52,425 bases of DNA from Lachnoclostridium sp. UBA5890 (lineage in GTDB: Bacteria; Bacillota; Clostridia; Lachnospirales; Lachnospiraceae): assembly GCA_002431395.1 (NCBI GenBank), contig DJEU01000029.1, forward strand, positions 1 through 52,425. Reading direction: 5' to 3'. Numbering within the stretch: position 1 is the stretch's first letter; each line of letters begins with the position of its first letter. The translations under genes and the position numbers were made by a program. The notes below the pieces were generated by a model. That model was given only the letters and a program-made list of their open reading frames with translations. It did no database searches and was not told where the DNA came from. Of this stretch, positions 32,110 through 41,601 are shown piece after piece.

Positions 32110-34134
32110 ATGAATTATACAAAATGTTGGCTGGATTATAAGCCATTAGCGAAAGATAAGATCCGACCATGTTATTTGAATCCGGTATTACTTGCATCTG
32201 GTGAAATTGCAAAGACAATCGCAGAAGAATACCAGACGGCGATGTCTGCCATGCTTGGTGAGACGGTGGAAATGTCTTATGAGATACTGGAAGAACCGTC
32301 TGTTTTTATGCAGGTACAGAAAGAGTATGAGTTCCCGGAAGAAAAAGGAAAAGGACAGAGCACGGAAGTGCTGGATCAGGCGTTTGCCATTTATGAGGAA
32401 GAGGAGAGTATTGTGATCACAGGAAGAACCGAGACCGCAGTGCTGCAGGGAGTATTTGCTTTTCTGCGTATGGCAGCTCTTGACAATCTTTCTGAAAAAA
32501 TGCCGTATTACTGCATCCCATCTATGCCGCTTCGCATGATGAATCATTGGGATGATATGGATGGAAGCATTGAGCGGGGATATTCCGGAAGATCATTTTT
32601 TTATGATGATTACAAGATTCTTTATAACGACCGCACAGAGATGTATGCGCGATTGATGGCATCCATTGGGATCAATGCCATTGTCATCAATAATGTAAAT
32701 GTCCATGAAAAGGAAACGTATCTTATTACAGATGTGTATTTGAAACAGGTAAAACAATACACAGATCTGTTTGCCAGATATGGAATTCGTCTGTTTATGA
32801 GCGTCAATTTTGCGGCTCCGATGGAACTTAGTGATATTCCGGTTTCGGATCCACTTGACCCACAGGTAATTGCCTGGTGGGAAAAAGCTGTGGCGCATGT
32901 GTACGAAGTGATTCCAAATTTTGGAGGATTTTTGGTAAAGGCAGATTCCGAAGGACGTCCCGGCCCATTTACTTATGGACGCACGCATGCGGATGGAGCA
33001 AATATGCTTGCGAAAGTGCTGAAACCATATGGCGGAACCGTCATTTGGAGATGTTTTGTTTACAACTGTGGACAAGACTGGCGTGATAAAAAGACCGACC
33101 GCGCGCGAGCAGCTTACGATCATTTTATGGATCTGGACGGAACGTTTGATGACAATGTCATTTTACAGATTAAAAACGGACCGATGGATTTTCAGGTTCG
33201 TGAGCCGGTTTCCCCATTGTTTGGCGGGTTGAAAAAGACAAATATGATGTTAGAAGTGCAGATTGCACAAGAATATACCGGTCAGCAGATCGATCTCTGC
33301 TACTTGATTCCGATGTGGAAAGAAATCCTTGACTTTGATACGTATGGGGATGGAGAGGGAACGACGGTAGAAAAAGTGGTTTCCGGACATGCTTATGATC
33401 AGATTCATTGCGGAATGGCAGGTGTTATCAATACCGGTGACGATGAGAACTGGACCGGAAATGATCTTGCGGCAGCAAACTTGTATGGATTTGGCCGCCT
33501 TGCGATGGACACCAGTTTGACAGCAGAAGAGATTGCGGAAGAATGGAGTCGGTTGTCTCTGGCAGATGACAAAGAGGTGACGAATGTTGTCGTACCGATG
33601 CTCTGTGGTTCCTGGGCAACTTACGAAAAATACAATGCACCGCTTGGCATTGGCTGGATGGTAACTCCACATTATCATTACGGACCGGATGTCGATGGTT
33701 ATGAATACGACCGCTGGGGTACGTATCATCGCGCGGATCTCCATGGAATCGGGGTAGACCGTACGATGGAAGGAACCGGTTATGTGTCCCAGTACAATGA
33801 ACCTTGGAGAAGCATTTATGCAGATACGGAGAAATGTCCGGAAGAGTTATTGTTGTTCTTCCATCATATTCCGTACACCTATATGTTAAAAACCGGAAAA
33901 ACTTTGATCCAGCATATCTATGACACTCATTTCGAAGGAGTGGAAGAAGTAGAGGCGATGCAGAAAGCATGGCAGGGATTAAAGGGGAAAGTGTCTGACC
34001 GCGCATTTGACTGTGTGTCAGAGCGTTTTGAGAGACAGCTTGTAAATGCAAAAGAGTGGCGTGACCGCGTAAATACGTATTTTTACAGAAAATGCGGTAT
34101 CGCTGATGAAAAAAATAGAAAAATTTATGACTAA
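32110..34134 (+). CDS. aguA: Cytoplasmic alpha-glucuronidase, glycoside hydrolase family 67
   Basis: A 674-residue GH67 enzyme that removes (4-O-methyl-)glucuronic acid from the non-reducing end of xylo-oligosaccharides by inversion. The three domains are present: an N-terminal beta sandwich (1-140), the barrel (LRMMNHWDDMDGSIERGYSG onward) and a C-terminal helical region. Catalytic residues by family alignment are E281 in VKADSEGRPGP (general acid) and D360 (KNGPMDFQVREP) with E388 (VQIAQEY) as the base pair. No signal peptide is present. It leads the uxu genes that metabolise its product, with 23 bp to uxuA. Confidence 0.96.
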   Translation: MNYTKCWLDYKPLAKDKIRPCYLNPVLLASGEIAKTIAEEYQTAMSAMLGETVEMSYEILEEPSVFMQVQKEYEFPEEKGKGQSTEVLDQAFAIYEEEESIVITGRTETAVLQGVFAFLRMAALDNLSEKMPYYCIPSMPLRMMNHWDDMDGSIERGYSGRSFFYDDYKILYNDRTEMYARLMASIGINAIVINNVNVHEKETYLITDVYLKQVKQYTDLFARYGIRLFMSVNFAAPMELSDIPVSDPLDPQVIAWWEKAVAHVYEVIPNFGGFLVKADSEGRPGPFTYGRTHADGANMLAKVLKPYGGTVIWRCFVYNCGQDWRDKKTDRARAAYDHFMDLDGTFDDNVILQIKNGPMDFQVREPVSPLFGGLKKTNMMLEVQIAQEYTGQQIDLCYLIPMWKEILDFDTYGDGEGTTVEKVVSGHAYDQIHCGMAGVINTGDDENWTGNDLAAANLYGFGRLAMDTSLTAEEIAEEWSRLSLADDKEVTNVVVPMLCGSWATYEKYNAPLGIGWMVTPHYHYGPDVDGYEYDRWGTYHRADLHGIGVDRTMEGTGYVSQYNEPWRSIYADTEKCPEELLLFFHHIPYTYMLKTGKTLIQHIYDTHFEGVEEVEAMQKAWQGLKGKVSDRAFDCVSERFERQLVNAKEWRDRVNTYFYRKCGIADEKNRKIYD

Positions 34135-34157
34135 TCAAGGAAAGGAAGAATAAAATT

Positions 34158-35231
34158 ATGGAAATGACATTGAGATGGTATGGCGAAGGAAATGACAGTG
34201 TAACTTTGGAGCAGATTCGCCAGATTCCAGGAGTAGCAGGAGTTATCACAGCGCTTCATGATATTCCGGCAGGAGAGGCTTGGACCTATGAAGATGTAAT
34301 GAAAAGAAAACAGGAAGTAGAAGCAAAAGGTCTTAAACTGTGCGGTGTAGAAAGTATCAACGTACACGAAGATATCAAGATCGGACTTCCTACCAGAGAT
34401 AAATTGATCGAAGATTATTGTAAATCTTTGGAAGCTGTTGGAAAAGCAGGTATTCACCTTGTATGTTACAACTTCATGCCTGTTTTTGACTGGACAAGAA
34501 CGGACCTTGCGATGCCTTTAGAGGATGGATCTACAGCACTTGCTTACGATTCTTCTATTATCGATGGTATTGATGCCAGTGAAATGTTTGACCGCATCGA
34601 AAAAGCCAGCGGTGGTTTTGTTATGCCGGGCTGGGAGCCAAACCGTAGAGACGAGATCATGGATCTGTTTGATAAATACAAAGATGTAACCGCTGATAAA
34701 CTGCGTGAAAACTTCAAATATTTCCTCGACGGTATTATGCCAACCTGTGAAAAATATCAGATCAAGATGGCTGTTCACCCGGATGATCCGGCTTGGGATG
34801 TATTTGGCCTTCCACGTATCGTAACATGTGAAGACGACCTTCTTAAGATTGCTTCTTTAAATAGCAGCATTTACAATGGATTTACGTTCTGTACCGGTTC
34901 TTTGGGAAGTAATTTGAACAATGATCTTCCTAAGATCATCCGTAATCCGAAAATTGCAGAGAGAATCCATTTTGCACACATCCGTAATATTAAATATGAA
35001 AACAAAGATTTGTTCCACGAAGTATCTCACCTTTCTTCCGATGGAAACTTTGACATGTATGAAATTGTCAAAGCATTGATCGACATGGGATTTGATGGTG
35101 TGATCCGCCCTGACCACGGACGTATGATCTGGGGTGAGCAGGCAAGACCGGGATACGGACTTTATGACCGTGCACTTGGTGTCGCTTATCTGAATGGTCT
35201 TTGGGAAGCAATTAAGAAAAATAACAAGTAA
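34158..35231 (+). CDS. uxuA: D-mannonate dehydratase
   Basis: It converts D-mannonate to 2-keto-3-deoxy-gluconate in glucuronate catabolism. The 357 residues match the UxuA length, with the N-terminal MTLRWYGEGNDSVTLEQIRQIPG. Barrel motifs are LVCYNFMPVFDWTRTDL, KMAVHPDDPAWDVFGLPRIV (metal-ligand His), TFCTGSLGSN, HFAHIRN and VIRPDHGR. It lies between GH67 and uxuB with 21-23 bp spacers and a clear AAGGAAGA site before its ATG. Confidence 0.96.
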   Translation: MEMTLRWYGEGNDSVTLEQIRQIPGVAGVITALHDIPAGEAWTYEDVMKRKQEVEAKGLKLCGVESINVHEDIKIGLPTRDKLIEDYCKSLEAVGKAGIHLVCYNFMPVFDWTRTDLAMPLEDGSTALAYDSSIIDGIDASEMFDRIEKASGGFVMPGWEPNRRDEIMDLFDKYKDVTADKLRENFKYFLDGIMPTCEKYQIKMAVHPDDPAWDVFGLPRIVTCEDDLLKIASLNSSIYNGFTFCTGSLGSNLNNDLPKIIRNPKIAERIHFAHIRNIKYENKDLFHEVSHLSSDGNFDMYEIVKALIDMGFDGVIRPDHGRMIWGEQARPGYGLYDRALGVAYLNGLWEAIKKNNK

Positions 35232-35252
35232 GACAGGAAAGGAATCGAAATC

Positions 35253-36866
35253 ATGAAACTGACAGATTTACAAAAAGAAGTTTCTCCTGTATGGGAAGAA
35301 AAAGGATACGAAGTACTTAAGTATGACCGCGAGGCCGTAAAGCAGAAAACCAAAGAGGCGCCTACCTGGGTTCATTTTGGAGCAGGAAATATTTTCCGTG
35401 CTTTCCCGGCTGAAATTCTTCAGCGTGTATTGAATCAGGGAGAGTATGACCGCGGAATCGTAGTGGCAGAGAGCTTTGACCATGAGATCATCAGCAAGGC
35501 TTACAAACCATATGACTGTCTGAGCCTTTCTGTCGTTTTGAAAGCCAATGGAACCATTGAAAAGAAAATCGTAGGAAGTGTTGTCGAAGCATTGGTAGCA
35601 GATCAGGCAGCCCCGGAAGATTTTGCAAGATTGTTTGAGATTTTTGAAAACCCTTCCCTGCAGATGGCAAGTTTTACCATCACAGAAAAAGGATACAGCA
35701 TTTACGATGGAAAAGGAGATCTTCTTTCTGTTGTAGAAAGTGGATTTAATGATCAGCCGGAAAATCAGCAGCATTTGATGGGACGTGTGGCAGCACTGTG
35801 TTACCGCCGTTTCAAGACATGCAAAGCGCCAATTGCCCTTTCCAGTATGGACAACTGCTCCCACAATGGAGACAAATTGAAAGCCGGCGTTATGGCATTT
35901 GTCGATGCCTGGGTAAAAAATGGAATCGTGGAAAAAGAATTTGCAGATTACATGAATGACGAGAATCAGGTATCTTTCCCATGGTCGATGATCGACAAGA
36001 TTACTCCTCGTCCGGATGAAAATGTTAAGAAAATGCTTGAAAAAGACGGTTTTGAAGATACGGATCTGATCATTACAAACCGCAATACGTATACGTCACC
36101 ATTTGTAAACTCCGAGGAGACCGGTTATCTTGTTATCGAGGACAAGTTCCCGAATGGAAGACCTCCAATTGATAAAGCAGGAATCCTCTTTACCGACCGT
36201 GAGACAGTAGACAAAGTGGAAAAGATGAAGGTTTGTACCTGCTTGAATCCGCTTCATACGGCACTGGCTATCTACGGATGTCTTCTTTCCCACACAACGA
36301 TCCACGGAGAGATGGAAGATAAAGAATTATCTACTCTTGTAGAAAAAATGTGTTATCAGGAAGGTATGCCGGTTGTAGTAAATCCTGGCATTATTGATCC
36401 GAAAGACTTTGCGAATGCAGTGCTTACGCTCCGTCTTCCAAATCCATTTATGCCGGATACACCGCAGCGTATCGTAACAGATACTTCTCAAAAACTTCCA
36501 ATCCGTTTTGGCGAGACGATCAAGTCTTACATCGCAAGCGACAGCCTGGATGTACAGTCCTTGACTTTGATCCCATTGGTATTGGCAGGATGGTGCCGTT
36601 ATCTTATGGGCATCAATGACGAGGGACAGCCATTTGAGCAGAGTTCAGACCCACGTCTTGACGAAGTAAAACAGTATGTAAAAGATGTCAAACTTGGTGA
36701 AGCAACCGACGTACATGCGGTACTTTCCCCAATCCTCAAAGATGCATCTATCTTTGCTGTAGACCTGTATGAAGCAGGACTTGGTGAAAAGATCGAGGGC
36801 ATGTTTGCTGAACTTATCGCCGGACCTGGTGCCGTGCGTGCGACATTGAAGAAGTATGTAGATTAA
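35253..36866 (+). CDS. uxuB: Fructuronate reductase, mannitol dehydrogenase family
   Basis: A 537-residue long-chain mannitol dehydrogenase. The Rossmann N-terminal domain contains WVHFGAGNIFRAFPAEIL. The C-terminal domain has the catalytic Lys region WSMIDKITPRPD and CTCLNPLHTALAIYGCLL. With GH67 and UxuA upstream the expected reaction is NADH-dependent reduction of fructuronate to mannonate, feeding UxuA. No uxaC isomerase gene is in the window. The alternative names mannitol dehydrogenase or tagaturonate reductase fit the context less well. Confidence 0.92.
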   Translation: MKLTDLQKEVSPVWEEKGYEVLKYDREAVKQKTKEAPTWVHFGAGNIFRAFPAEILQRVLNQGEYDRGIVVAESFDHEIISKAYKPYDCLSLSVVLKANGTIEKKIVGSVVEALVADQAAPEDFARLFEIFENPSLQMASFTITEKGYSIYDGKGDLLSVVESGFNDQPENQQHLMGRVAALCYRRFKTCKAPIALSSMDNCSHNGDKLKAGVMAFVDAWVKNGIVEKEFADYMNDENQVSFPWSMIDKITPRPDENVKKMLEKDGFEDTDLIITNRNTYTSPFVNSEETGYLVIEDKFPNGRPPIDKAGILFTDRETVDKVEKMKVCTCLNPLHTALAIYGCLLSHTTIHGEMEDKELSTLVEKMCYQEGMPVVVNPGIIDPKDFANAVLTLRLPNPFMPDTPQRIVTDTSQKLPIRFGETIKSYIASDSLDVQSLTLIPLVLAGWCRYLMGINDEGQPFEQSSDPRLDEVKQYVKDVKLGEATDVHAVLSPILKDASIFAVDLYEAGLGEKIEGMFAELIAGPGAVRATLKKYVD

Positions 36867-36894
36867 GAATCGACAATTTTATAATAGGATAGAA

Positions 36895-36942
36895 AACCCC
36901 CCTTTTATCTGACAACCCGATTGGATAGAAGGGGGGTTGTTT
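36895..36942 (+). terminator. Terminator after uxuB
   Basis: AACCCCCCTTTTATC (36895-36909) pairs with GATAGAAGGGGGGTT (36924-36938). The following T-run is short (GTTT), so efficiency is uncertain. Confidence 0.7.
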
Positions 36943-36970
36943 AGGGAAATCCGGAAAAATTCTCGCAAGG

Positions 36971-36999
36971 TTGACCTTCCCATAAAATCATGGTAAAAT
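36971..36999 (+). promoter_or_regulatory. Promoter of the folate-pheA operon
   Basis: TTGACC (36971-36976) and TAAAAT (36994-36999) have a 17-bp spacer and lie 38 bp before the chosen folE start. Confidence 0.72.
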
Positions 37000-37036
37000 A
37001 CATTTAGCATTGCTTAGAATGGAGATATCAGACAGA

Positions 37037-37591
37037 ATGGATAAAGATAAGATAACAAAAGCGGTTTCGCTGTTTTTGGAAGGAATTGGCGAAGACCCGG
37101 AGCGGGAGGGCCTTTTGGAGACCCCGGACCGGATCGCAAAGATGTGTGAGGAACTGTTTGGCGGATATGAGGCCGATGCTGCCAGTCATTTGGAAAAGAC
37201 ATTTACCTCTACGCAGAAAGGTCTTGTGCTGGAGAAGGACATTACCTTTTATTCGGTATGTGAGCACCATTTTCTTCCATTTTATGGAAAAGTACACATT
37301 GGATATATTCCGGATGGAAAAGTAGTGGGGCTTAGTAAATTGGCAAGGACCGTTGAAGTGTTTGCCAGAAGAGCACAGATTCAGGAGCAGCTGACCGATC
37401 AGATTGCGGATGCGATGATGGATATTCTTGCGCCTAAAGGTGTTATCGTCATGGTGGAGGCGGAGCATATGTGTATGACGATGCGTGGTATCAAGAAGCC
37501 GGGATCAAAGACGATTACACTCAGCACACGCGGCTGTGCAAGGGAAGAGGAGAATTGGAAGCAGGAATTCTTAGAGTTACTGCGGCTTTAA
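37037..37591 (+). CDS. folE: GTP cyclohydrolase I
   Basis: First enzyme of folate synthesis, turning GTP into dihydroneopterin triphosphate. The 184-residue chain from ATG 37037 (GGAGA 11 bases upstream) has family length; ATG 37019 is an in-frame alternative with no good binding site. The zinc and catalytic residues are in FYSVCEHHFLPFYGK (Cys and His ligands). VGLSKLARTVEVFARRAQIQEQLT and VVVEAEHMC-type motif VEAEHMCMTMRG (second Cys ligand) complete the active site. It is followed by folP after 63 bp. Confidence 0.95.
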   Translation: MDKDKITKAVSLFLEGIGEDPEREGLLETPDRIAKMCEELFGGYEADAASHLEKTFTSTQKGLVLEKDITFYSVCEHHFLPFYGKVHIGYIPDGKVVGLSKLARTVEVFARRAQIQEQLTDQIADAMMDILAPKGVIVMVEAEHMCMTMRGIKKPGSKTITLSTRGCAREEENWKQEFLELLRL

Positions 37592-37654
37592 TCTGTTACG
37601 AAGACGTGCCATCGGGGAAAAACGAGGGCAATTATGATACGAGGAGAAAAGAAA

Positions 37655-38488
37655 ATGACAGGAAATATGAAAATTGGAAACCGAACTTTTACATTTGGAA
37701 AAAAAGTATATATCATGGGCATTTTGAACGTGACACCGGATTCTTTTTCTGACGGTGGAAAGTTTGATACGTTGGAACATGCCATGGCGCAGGTGGAGAA
37801 AATGATCGAAGAGGGAGCCGACTTGATCGATGTAGGCGGCGAATCTACGAGACCCGGACATCAGCAGATTACCGAGGACGAGGAAATCGCGAGAGTCGTG
37901 CCTGTGATTCAAAAGATTAAAGAAAAATATGATATTCCTGTCTCGATTGATACGTATAAAAGCCGTGTGGCAGAGGCGGCATTGGAAGCAGGTGCCGACA
38001 TGTTAAATGACATCTGGGGCTTTTTGTACGATGAGAAGATGGCAGAACTTGCTGCCCGTTACGATGTGCCGGTTTGTCTGATGCATAACCGTGATAATAC
38101 GGAATACCAGGATTTTGTGCCGGATGTCGTGGCCGATTTGAAAAAATGCCTTGCGGTTGCTGAAAAATATGGTGTGAAAAAAGAAAACATTATGCTGGAT
38201 CCGGGGGTTGGATTTGGTAAGACATATGAGCAGAATCTTGCCATTATAAACCATTTGGAAGTATTGTGCGACATGGGGTATCCGGTACTTCTTGCGACAT
38301 CCAGAAAAAGTGTGATCGGTTTGACCTTGGATCTGCCGGTGACCGAGCGTGAAGAAGGTACGATCGCGACGTCTGTGATCGGTGCGCTGAAAGGCTGCGA
38401 TTTTGTTCGTGTGCATGATGTTCAGGCAAATGCCCGTGCATTGCGGATGACCGAAGCAATTATGTATGGAAAAGAGAAGGAAGAATAA
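37655..38488 (+). CDS. folP: Dihydropteroate synthase
   Basis: It condenses p-aminobenzoate with hydroxymethyl-dihydropterin pyrophosphate and is the sulfonamide target. Length is 277 residues from ATG 37655, seven bases after GAGGAGA; ATG 37634 is in frame but poorly spaced. Signatures are MGILNVTPDSFSDGG, the pABA loop GADLIDVGGESTRPGH, and DPGVGFGKTYEQN, SRKSVIG and RVHDV. The stop codon is immediately followed by the folB-folK ATG. Confidence 0.96.
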   Translation: MTGNMKIGNRTFTFGKKVYIMGILNVTPDSFSDGGKFDTLEHAMAQVEKMIEEGADLIDVGGESTRPGHQQITEDEEIARVVPVIQKIKEKYDIPVSIDTYKSRVAEAALEAGADMLNDIWGFLYDEKMAELAARYDVPVCLMHNRDNTEYQDFVPDVVADLKKCLAVAEKYGVKKENIMLDPGVGFGKTYEQNLAIINHLEVLCDMGYPVLLATSRKSVIGLTLDLPVTEREEGTIATSVIGALKGCDFVRVHDVQANARALRMTEAIMYGKEKEE

Positions 38489-39319
38489 ATGGATCAGATT
38501 CAGATAAAAGATTTAGAGTGCTACTGCCATCATGGAGTATTAAAAGAAGAAAATGTGCTCGGACAGAAGTTTTTAGTGTCCGCGACGATGTATTGTGACA
38601 CAAAAAAAGCGGGATTGACCGATGATCTTGCGTACTCGGTTAATTATGCGGAAGCGGCACATTTGATCTATGAGCATATGCAGGAAAACCAATACCAATT
38701 ATTGGAAACGATAGCGGAGAAGTTGGCAGACCTTTTGCTGCATGCCTATCCGTGTCTGGAACAAGTGGACATTTCGGTGAAAAAGCCGTGGGCTCCTATT
38801 TTGCTGCCACTTGACACGGTTTCTGTGACCATATCCAGAAAATGGGAAAAGGTTTATGTTGGCGTCGGCTCCAATATGGGAGATAAGGAAGCGTACCTGC
38901 AGGGCGCCTTTGAAGGAATTGAAAAAGACGAGAACTGCCGCCATTTGCAGAGAGCATCGTTGTATGAGACGGAGCCGTATGGATATTTGGATCAAGACAA
39001 ATTTTTAAATACGGTATTTATGTTTGATACGCTGTATCAGCCGCAGGAATTATTGACGTTTCTTCATCAGCTCGAGCAGGAAGGAAACCGGGTAAGAGAG
39101 ATTCATTGGGGACCGCGCACGATTGATCTTGACATCCTCTTTTATGGCGAGGAGATCATTCAGGAAGAAAATCTGATCGTACCACACAGAGAAATCCCGT
39201 TGCGGGAATTTGTGTTGGAACCGTTGCAGGAAATTGCACCGTTTCTGCGTCATCCGGTCAGCGGAAAAACGGTGATGCAGATGTATGAAGAATTGAAAAA
39301 AGGAGAGATGGACGAGTGA
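38489..39319 (+). CDS. folBK: Dihydroneopterin aldolase / HMDP pyrophosphokinase fusion
   Basis: A two-domain folate enzyme of 276 residues. Residues 1-118 are FolB (IKDLECYCHHGVLKEENVLGQ; VNYAEAAHLIYEHM; VDISVKKPWAP). Residues 120-276 are FolK with VYVGVGSNMGDKEAYLQGA, the substrate motif GPRTIDLDILFYGEE, and IVPHREIPLREFVLEPL. The fusion keeps dihydroneopterin cleavage and pyrophosphorylation on one chain directly upstream of FolP chemistry. Zero-base spacing to folP and GTGA overlap with pheA indicate tight coupling. Confidence 0.95.
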   Translation: MDQIQIKDLECYCHHGVLKEENVLGQKFLVSATMYCDTKKAGLTDDLAYSVNYAEAAHLIYEHMQENQYQLLETIAEKLADLLLHAYPCLEQVDISVKKPWAPILLPLDTVSVTISRKWEKVYVGVGSNMGDKEAYLQGAFEGIEKDENCRHLQRASLYETEPYGYLDQDKFLNTVFMFDTLYQPQELLTFLHQLEQEGNRVREIHWGPRTIDLDILFYGEEIIQEENLIVPHREIPLREFVLEPLQEIAPFLRHPVSGKTVMQMYEELKKGEMDE

Positions 39320-40443
39320 TAGATTTAAAAGTTTCAAGAGAGCATATTGATGCGATTGATAAGCAGATCGTCGAATTGTTTGAAAAGCGAATGATAGAAT
39401 CCAGCGAAGTGGCAAAATATAAATTGGAAACCGGGAAGCCGGTCTATGACAAAGAGAGAGAAGACGACAAATTAAAAAATCTGAAATCCATGTCCAGCAA
39501 TGAATTTAATCAGCGGGCGATCACAGAACTTTTCAGCCAGATTATGTCCATCAGCCGCAAATACCAGTACGGCGTGTTGCCAATGACAACAAAACTGTCA
39601 GATTTTGTAAAAGTAGACAAGCTTCCGGTAGATGAACAGACCAAAGTTTGTTATTTTGGTGTGCCGGGGACACATACCCAGCAGGCGATGGAAAACTTTT
39701 TCGGAGAAGAGATCAATGGGATCAGCTGCTCGACATTTCAGAGCGTGATGGAAGCGGTAGAAAAAGGGGAGGCGCAGTACGGCGTATTGCCGATCGAGAA
39801 CTCGTCTACCGGTGGAATTACAGCAAACTATGACCTGCTTTTGAATTATACGAATAGCATTGTCGGCCAGTATGTCAATAAAATTGATCAATGTCTGGTT
39901 GCCCTTCCGGGAACCCGGATCGAGGATATTAAGACGGTGTATTCCCATCCGCAGGGGTTGCTGCAGTGCAGCGGATTTTTGAAAGAACATCCGCAGATGG
40001 TCCAGGTAGAATTTTCCAATACTGCCGCTGCAGCCAAGAAAGTGGCGGAGGATGGAGATAAGACGCAGGCGGCGATTGCGGCTAGGAGAGCGGCCAAAGA
40101 ATATGGATTGGAAGTATTGCAGGAGAGTATCCAGCAGGAGAAAAATAACTGCACGAGATTTATTGTGATTGGAAAAGAGCCGATTTATTTGCCGGAAAGT
40201 CATAAGATCGCGCTTTGTATCGAGGTGCCGCATGAGTGTGGTGCCCTTTACCGAATCTTGTCACATTTCTTATTTAACGGACTCAATATGCTTCAATTGG
40301 AGTCACGTCCGATTGAAGGGAAAAATTGGGAATATCGATTTTTTGTGGACATCGAAGGAAATTTGGATGAGCCGGCGGTGCAGAATGCACTTCGCGGAGT
40401 CAAAGAAGAATCGGCAAATCTCCGGATATTAGGAACCTTTTAG
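39316..40443 (+). CDS. pheA: Chorismate mutase / prephenate dehydratase
   Basis: A bifunctional phenylalanine-pathway enzyme of 375 residues starting at GTG 39316, whose first bases overlap the folBK stop, with AGGAGA upstream. The AroQ chorismate mutase helices lie at 1-85 (REHIDAIDKQIVELFEKRM; YKLETGKPVYDKEREDDKL). Prephenate dehydratase spans about 110-290 (CYFGVPGTHTQQAMENFFG; GVLPIENSSTGGI; NNCTRFIVIGKEP). The ACT domain lies at about 298-370 (ALCIEVPHECGALYRILSHF; LESRPIEGKNWEYRFFVD) and gives feedback by phenylalanine. Confidence 0.96.
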   Translation: MIDLKVSREHIDAIDKQIVELFEKRMIESSEVAKYKLETGKPVYDKEREDDKLKNLKSMSSNEFNQRAITELFSQIMSISRKYQYGVLPMTTKLSDFVKVDKLPVDEQTKVCYFGVPGTHTQQAMENFFGEEINGISCSTFQSVMEAVEKGEAQYGVLPIENSSTGGITANYDLLLNYTNSIVGQYVNKIDQCLVALPGTRIEDIKTVYSHPQGLLQCSGFLKEHPQMVQVEFSNTAAAAKKVAEDGDKTQAAIAARRAAKEYGLEVLQESIQQEKNNCTRFIVIGKEPIYLPESHKIALCIEVPHECGALYRILSHFLFNGLNMLQLESRPIEGKNWEYRFFVDIEGNLDEPAVQNALRGVKEESANLRILGTF

Positions 40444-40566
40444 TTCACAAAACAAACATAAATTACACACATCTTTTTCAACAAACAAACAAAAAGTGCC
40501 CACATTCATTCGGTATAGTTGTTATTGTAAACAGGAAATCCAAGAATGAAAACGGAGGTAACGACG

Positions 40567-41568
40567 ATGAAAAAGATGATAAAATTAGTAGCAGGCGCAG
40601 TAACATTTGGAGTACTTAGTGGCTCGGTATTTACCGGTACAGAATATGCCTTAAATCAGGTGACCGGTTCGAGTGTCACACAGACACAAAGCAGTAAAAC
40701 GGCTGCGACAACGACAAAACAGTCAGACGACAGTACGAGCGGCATTACACAGACTTCTGCTTCTACATCCGATAGTAAACTTGCAGGTGTATCGGATGTG
40801 GCAGATTATGTTCTTCCTTCCATCGTGGCAATCGATGTGAAAGTGGTTTCACAGACACAGGATTTCTTTGGAAGAACATATCAGAATGAACAATCAGGAA
40901 GCGGCTCGGGAATTATTATTAAAGAAGACGATCAGGCGATTTATATGGCGACAAACAATCATGTCGTAGAAGGAAGTACGGAAGTGCAGATCACATTTTC
41001 CGATGAGTCAACGGCATCTGCTAAAGTAGTAGGAACCGATTCCTCTTCGGATCTGGCTGTTGTGAAGGTAAATAAAAGTGATCTGAAAGATTCGACATTG
41101 TCCGCCATCAAAGTAGCAGATATCGGAGACAGCACAAAGATTAAAGTCGGCGAGCAGGCGATTGCCATCGGAAATGCACTCGGCTACGGTACCAGTGTGA
41201 CGGTCGGTTATGTAAGTGCGAAAGACCGTGAAATTGCCACAGAAAGTGATAATTCAAGCAGCCAGCAGGATCAGCAGCAGGCAGATCCATTTGGTGGACA
41301 GGGACAGCAGTCTGACAGCCAAAATAAGAAACAAAGTCAGAGTAACAGCAGTGAAAAGACGACAACGATGAAATTGATCCAGACCGATGCCGCCATCAAT
41401 CCCGGAAACAGCGGCGGGGCGTTGGTTGATTCACAGGGACAGGTGATCGGTATCAATTCCTCAAAATTTGCATCCGAGGAAGTGGAAGGAATGGGATTTG
41501 CAATTCCAATCTCCGATGCGATGCCGATCCTCACGTCCATTATTACAGAAAATGGAAATAATGTATAA
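40567..41568 (+). CDS. Membrane-anchored HtrA/DegP-type serine protease without a PDZ domain
   Basis: It has 333 residues from ATG 40567 (GGAGGT at 7-base spacing; ATG 40546 is in frame but has no site). One N-terminal hydrophobic helix (about 3-22) is followed by a Ser/Thr/Gln-rich linker. The trypsin-like triad is in place: His of ATNNHVVEGS, Asp of SSSDLAVVKV and Ser of NPGNSGGALVD. A Gln/Ser-rich insertion of about 45 residues (ATESDNSSSQQDQQQADPFG onward) sits between the second beta barrel strand and the active Ser segment. The chain ends about 45 residues after GFAIPISDA, so the usual C-terminal PDZ domain is missing. It should act outside the cytoplasm in protein quality control. Confidence 0.92.
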   Translation: MKKMIKLVAGAVTFGVLSGSVFTGTEYALNQVTGSSVTQTQSSKTAATTTKQSDDSTSGITQTSASTSDSKLAGVSDVADYVLPSIVAIDVKVVSQTQDFFGRTYQNEQSGSGSGIIIKEDDQAIYMATNNHVVEGSTEVQITFSDESTASAKVVGTDSSSDLAVVKVNKSDLKDSTLSAIKVADIGDSTKIKVGEQAIAIGNALGYGTSVTVGYVSAKDREIATESDNSSSQQDQQQADPFGGQGQQSDSQNKKQSQSNSSEKTTTMKLIQTDAAINPGNSGGALVDSQGQVIGINSSKFASEEVEGMGFAIPISDAMPILTSIITENGNNV

Positions 41569-41601
41569 AGGGGAATTATTTTCCCCGGAATGGAGAAAAT
41601 A

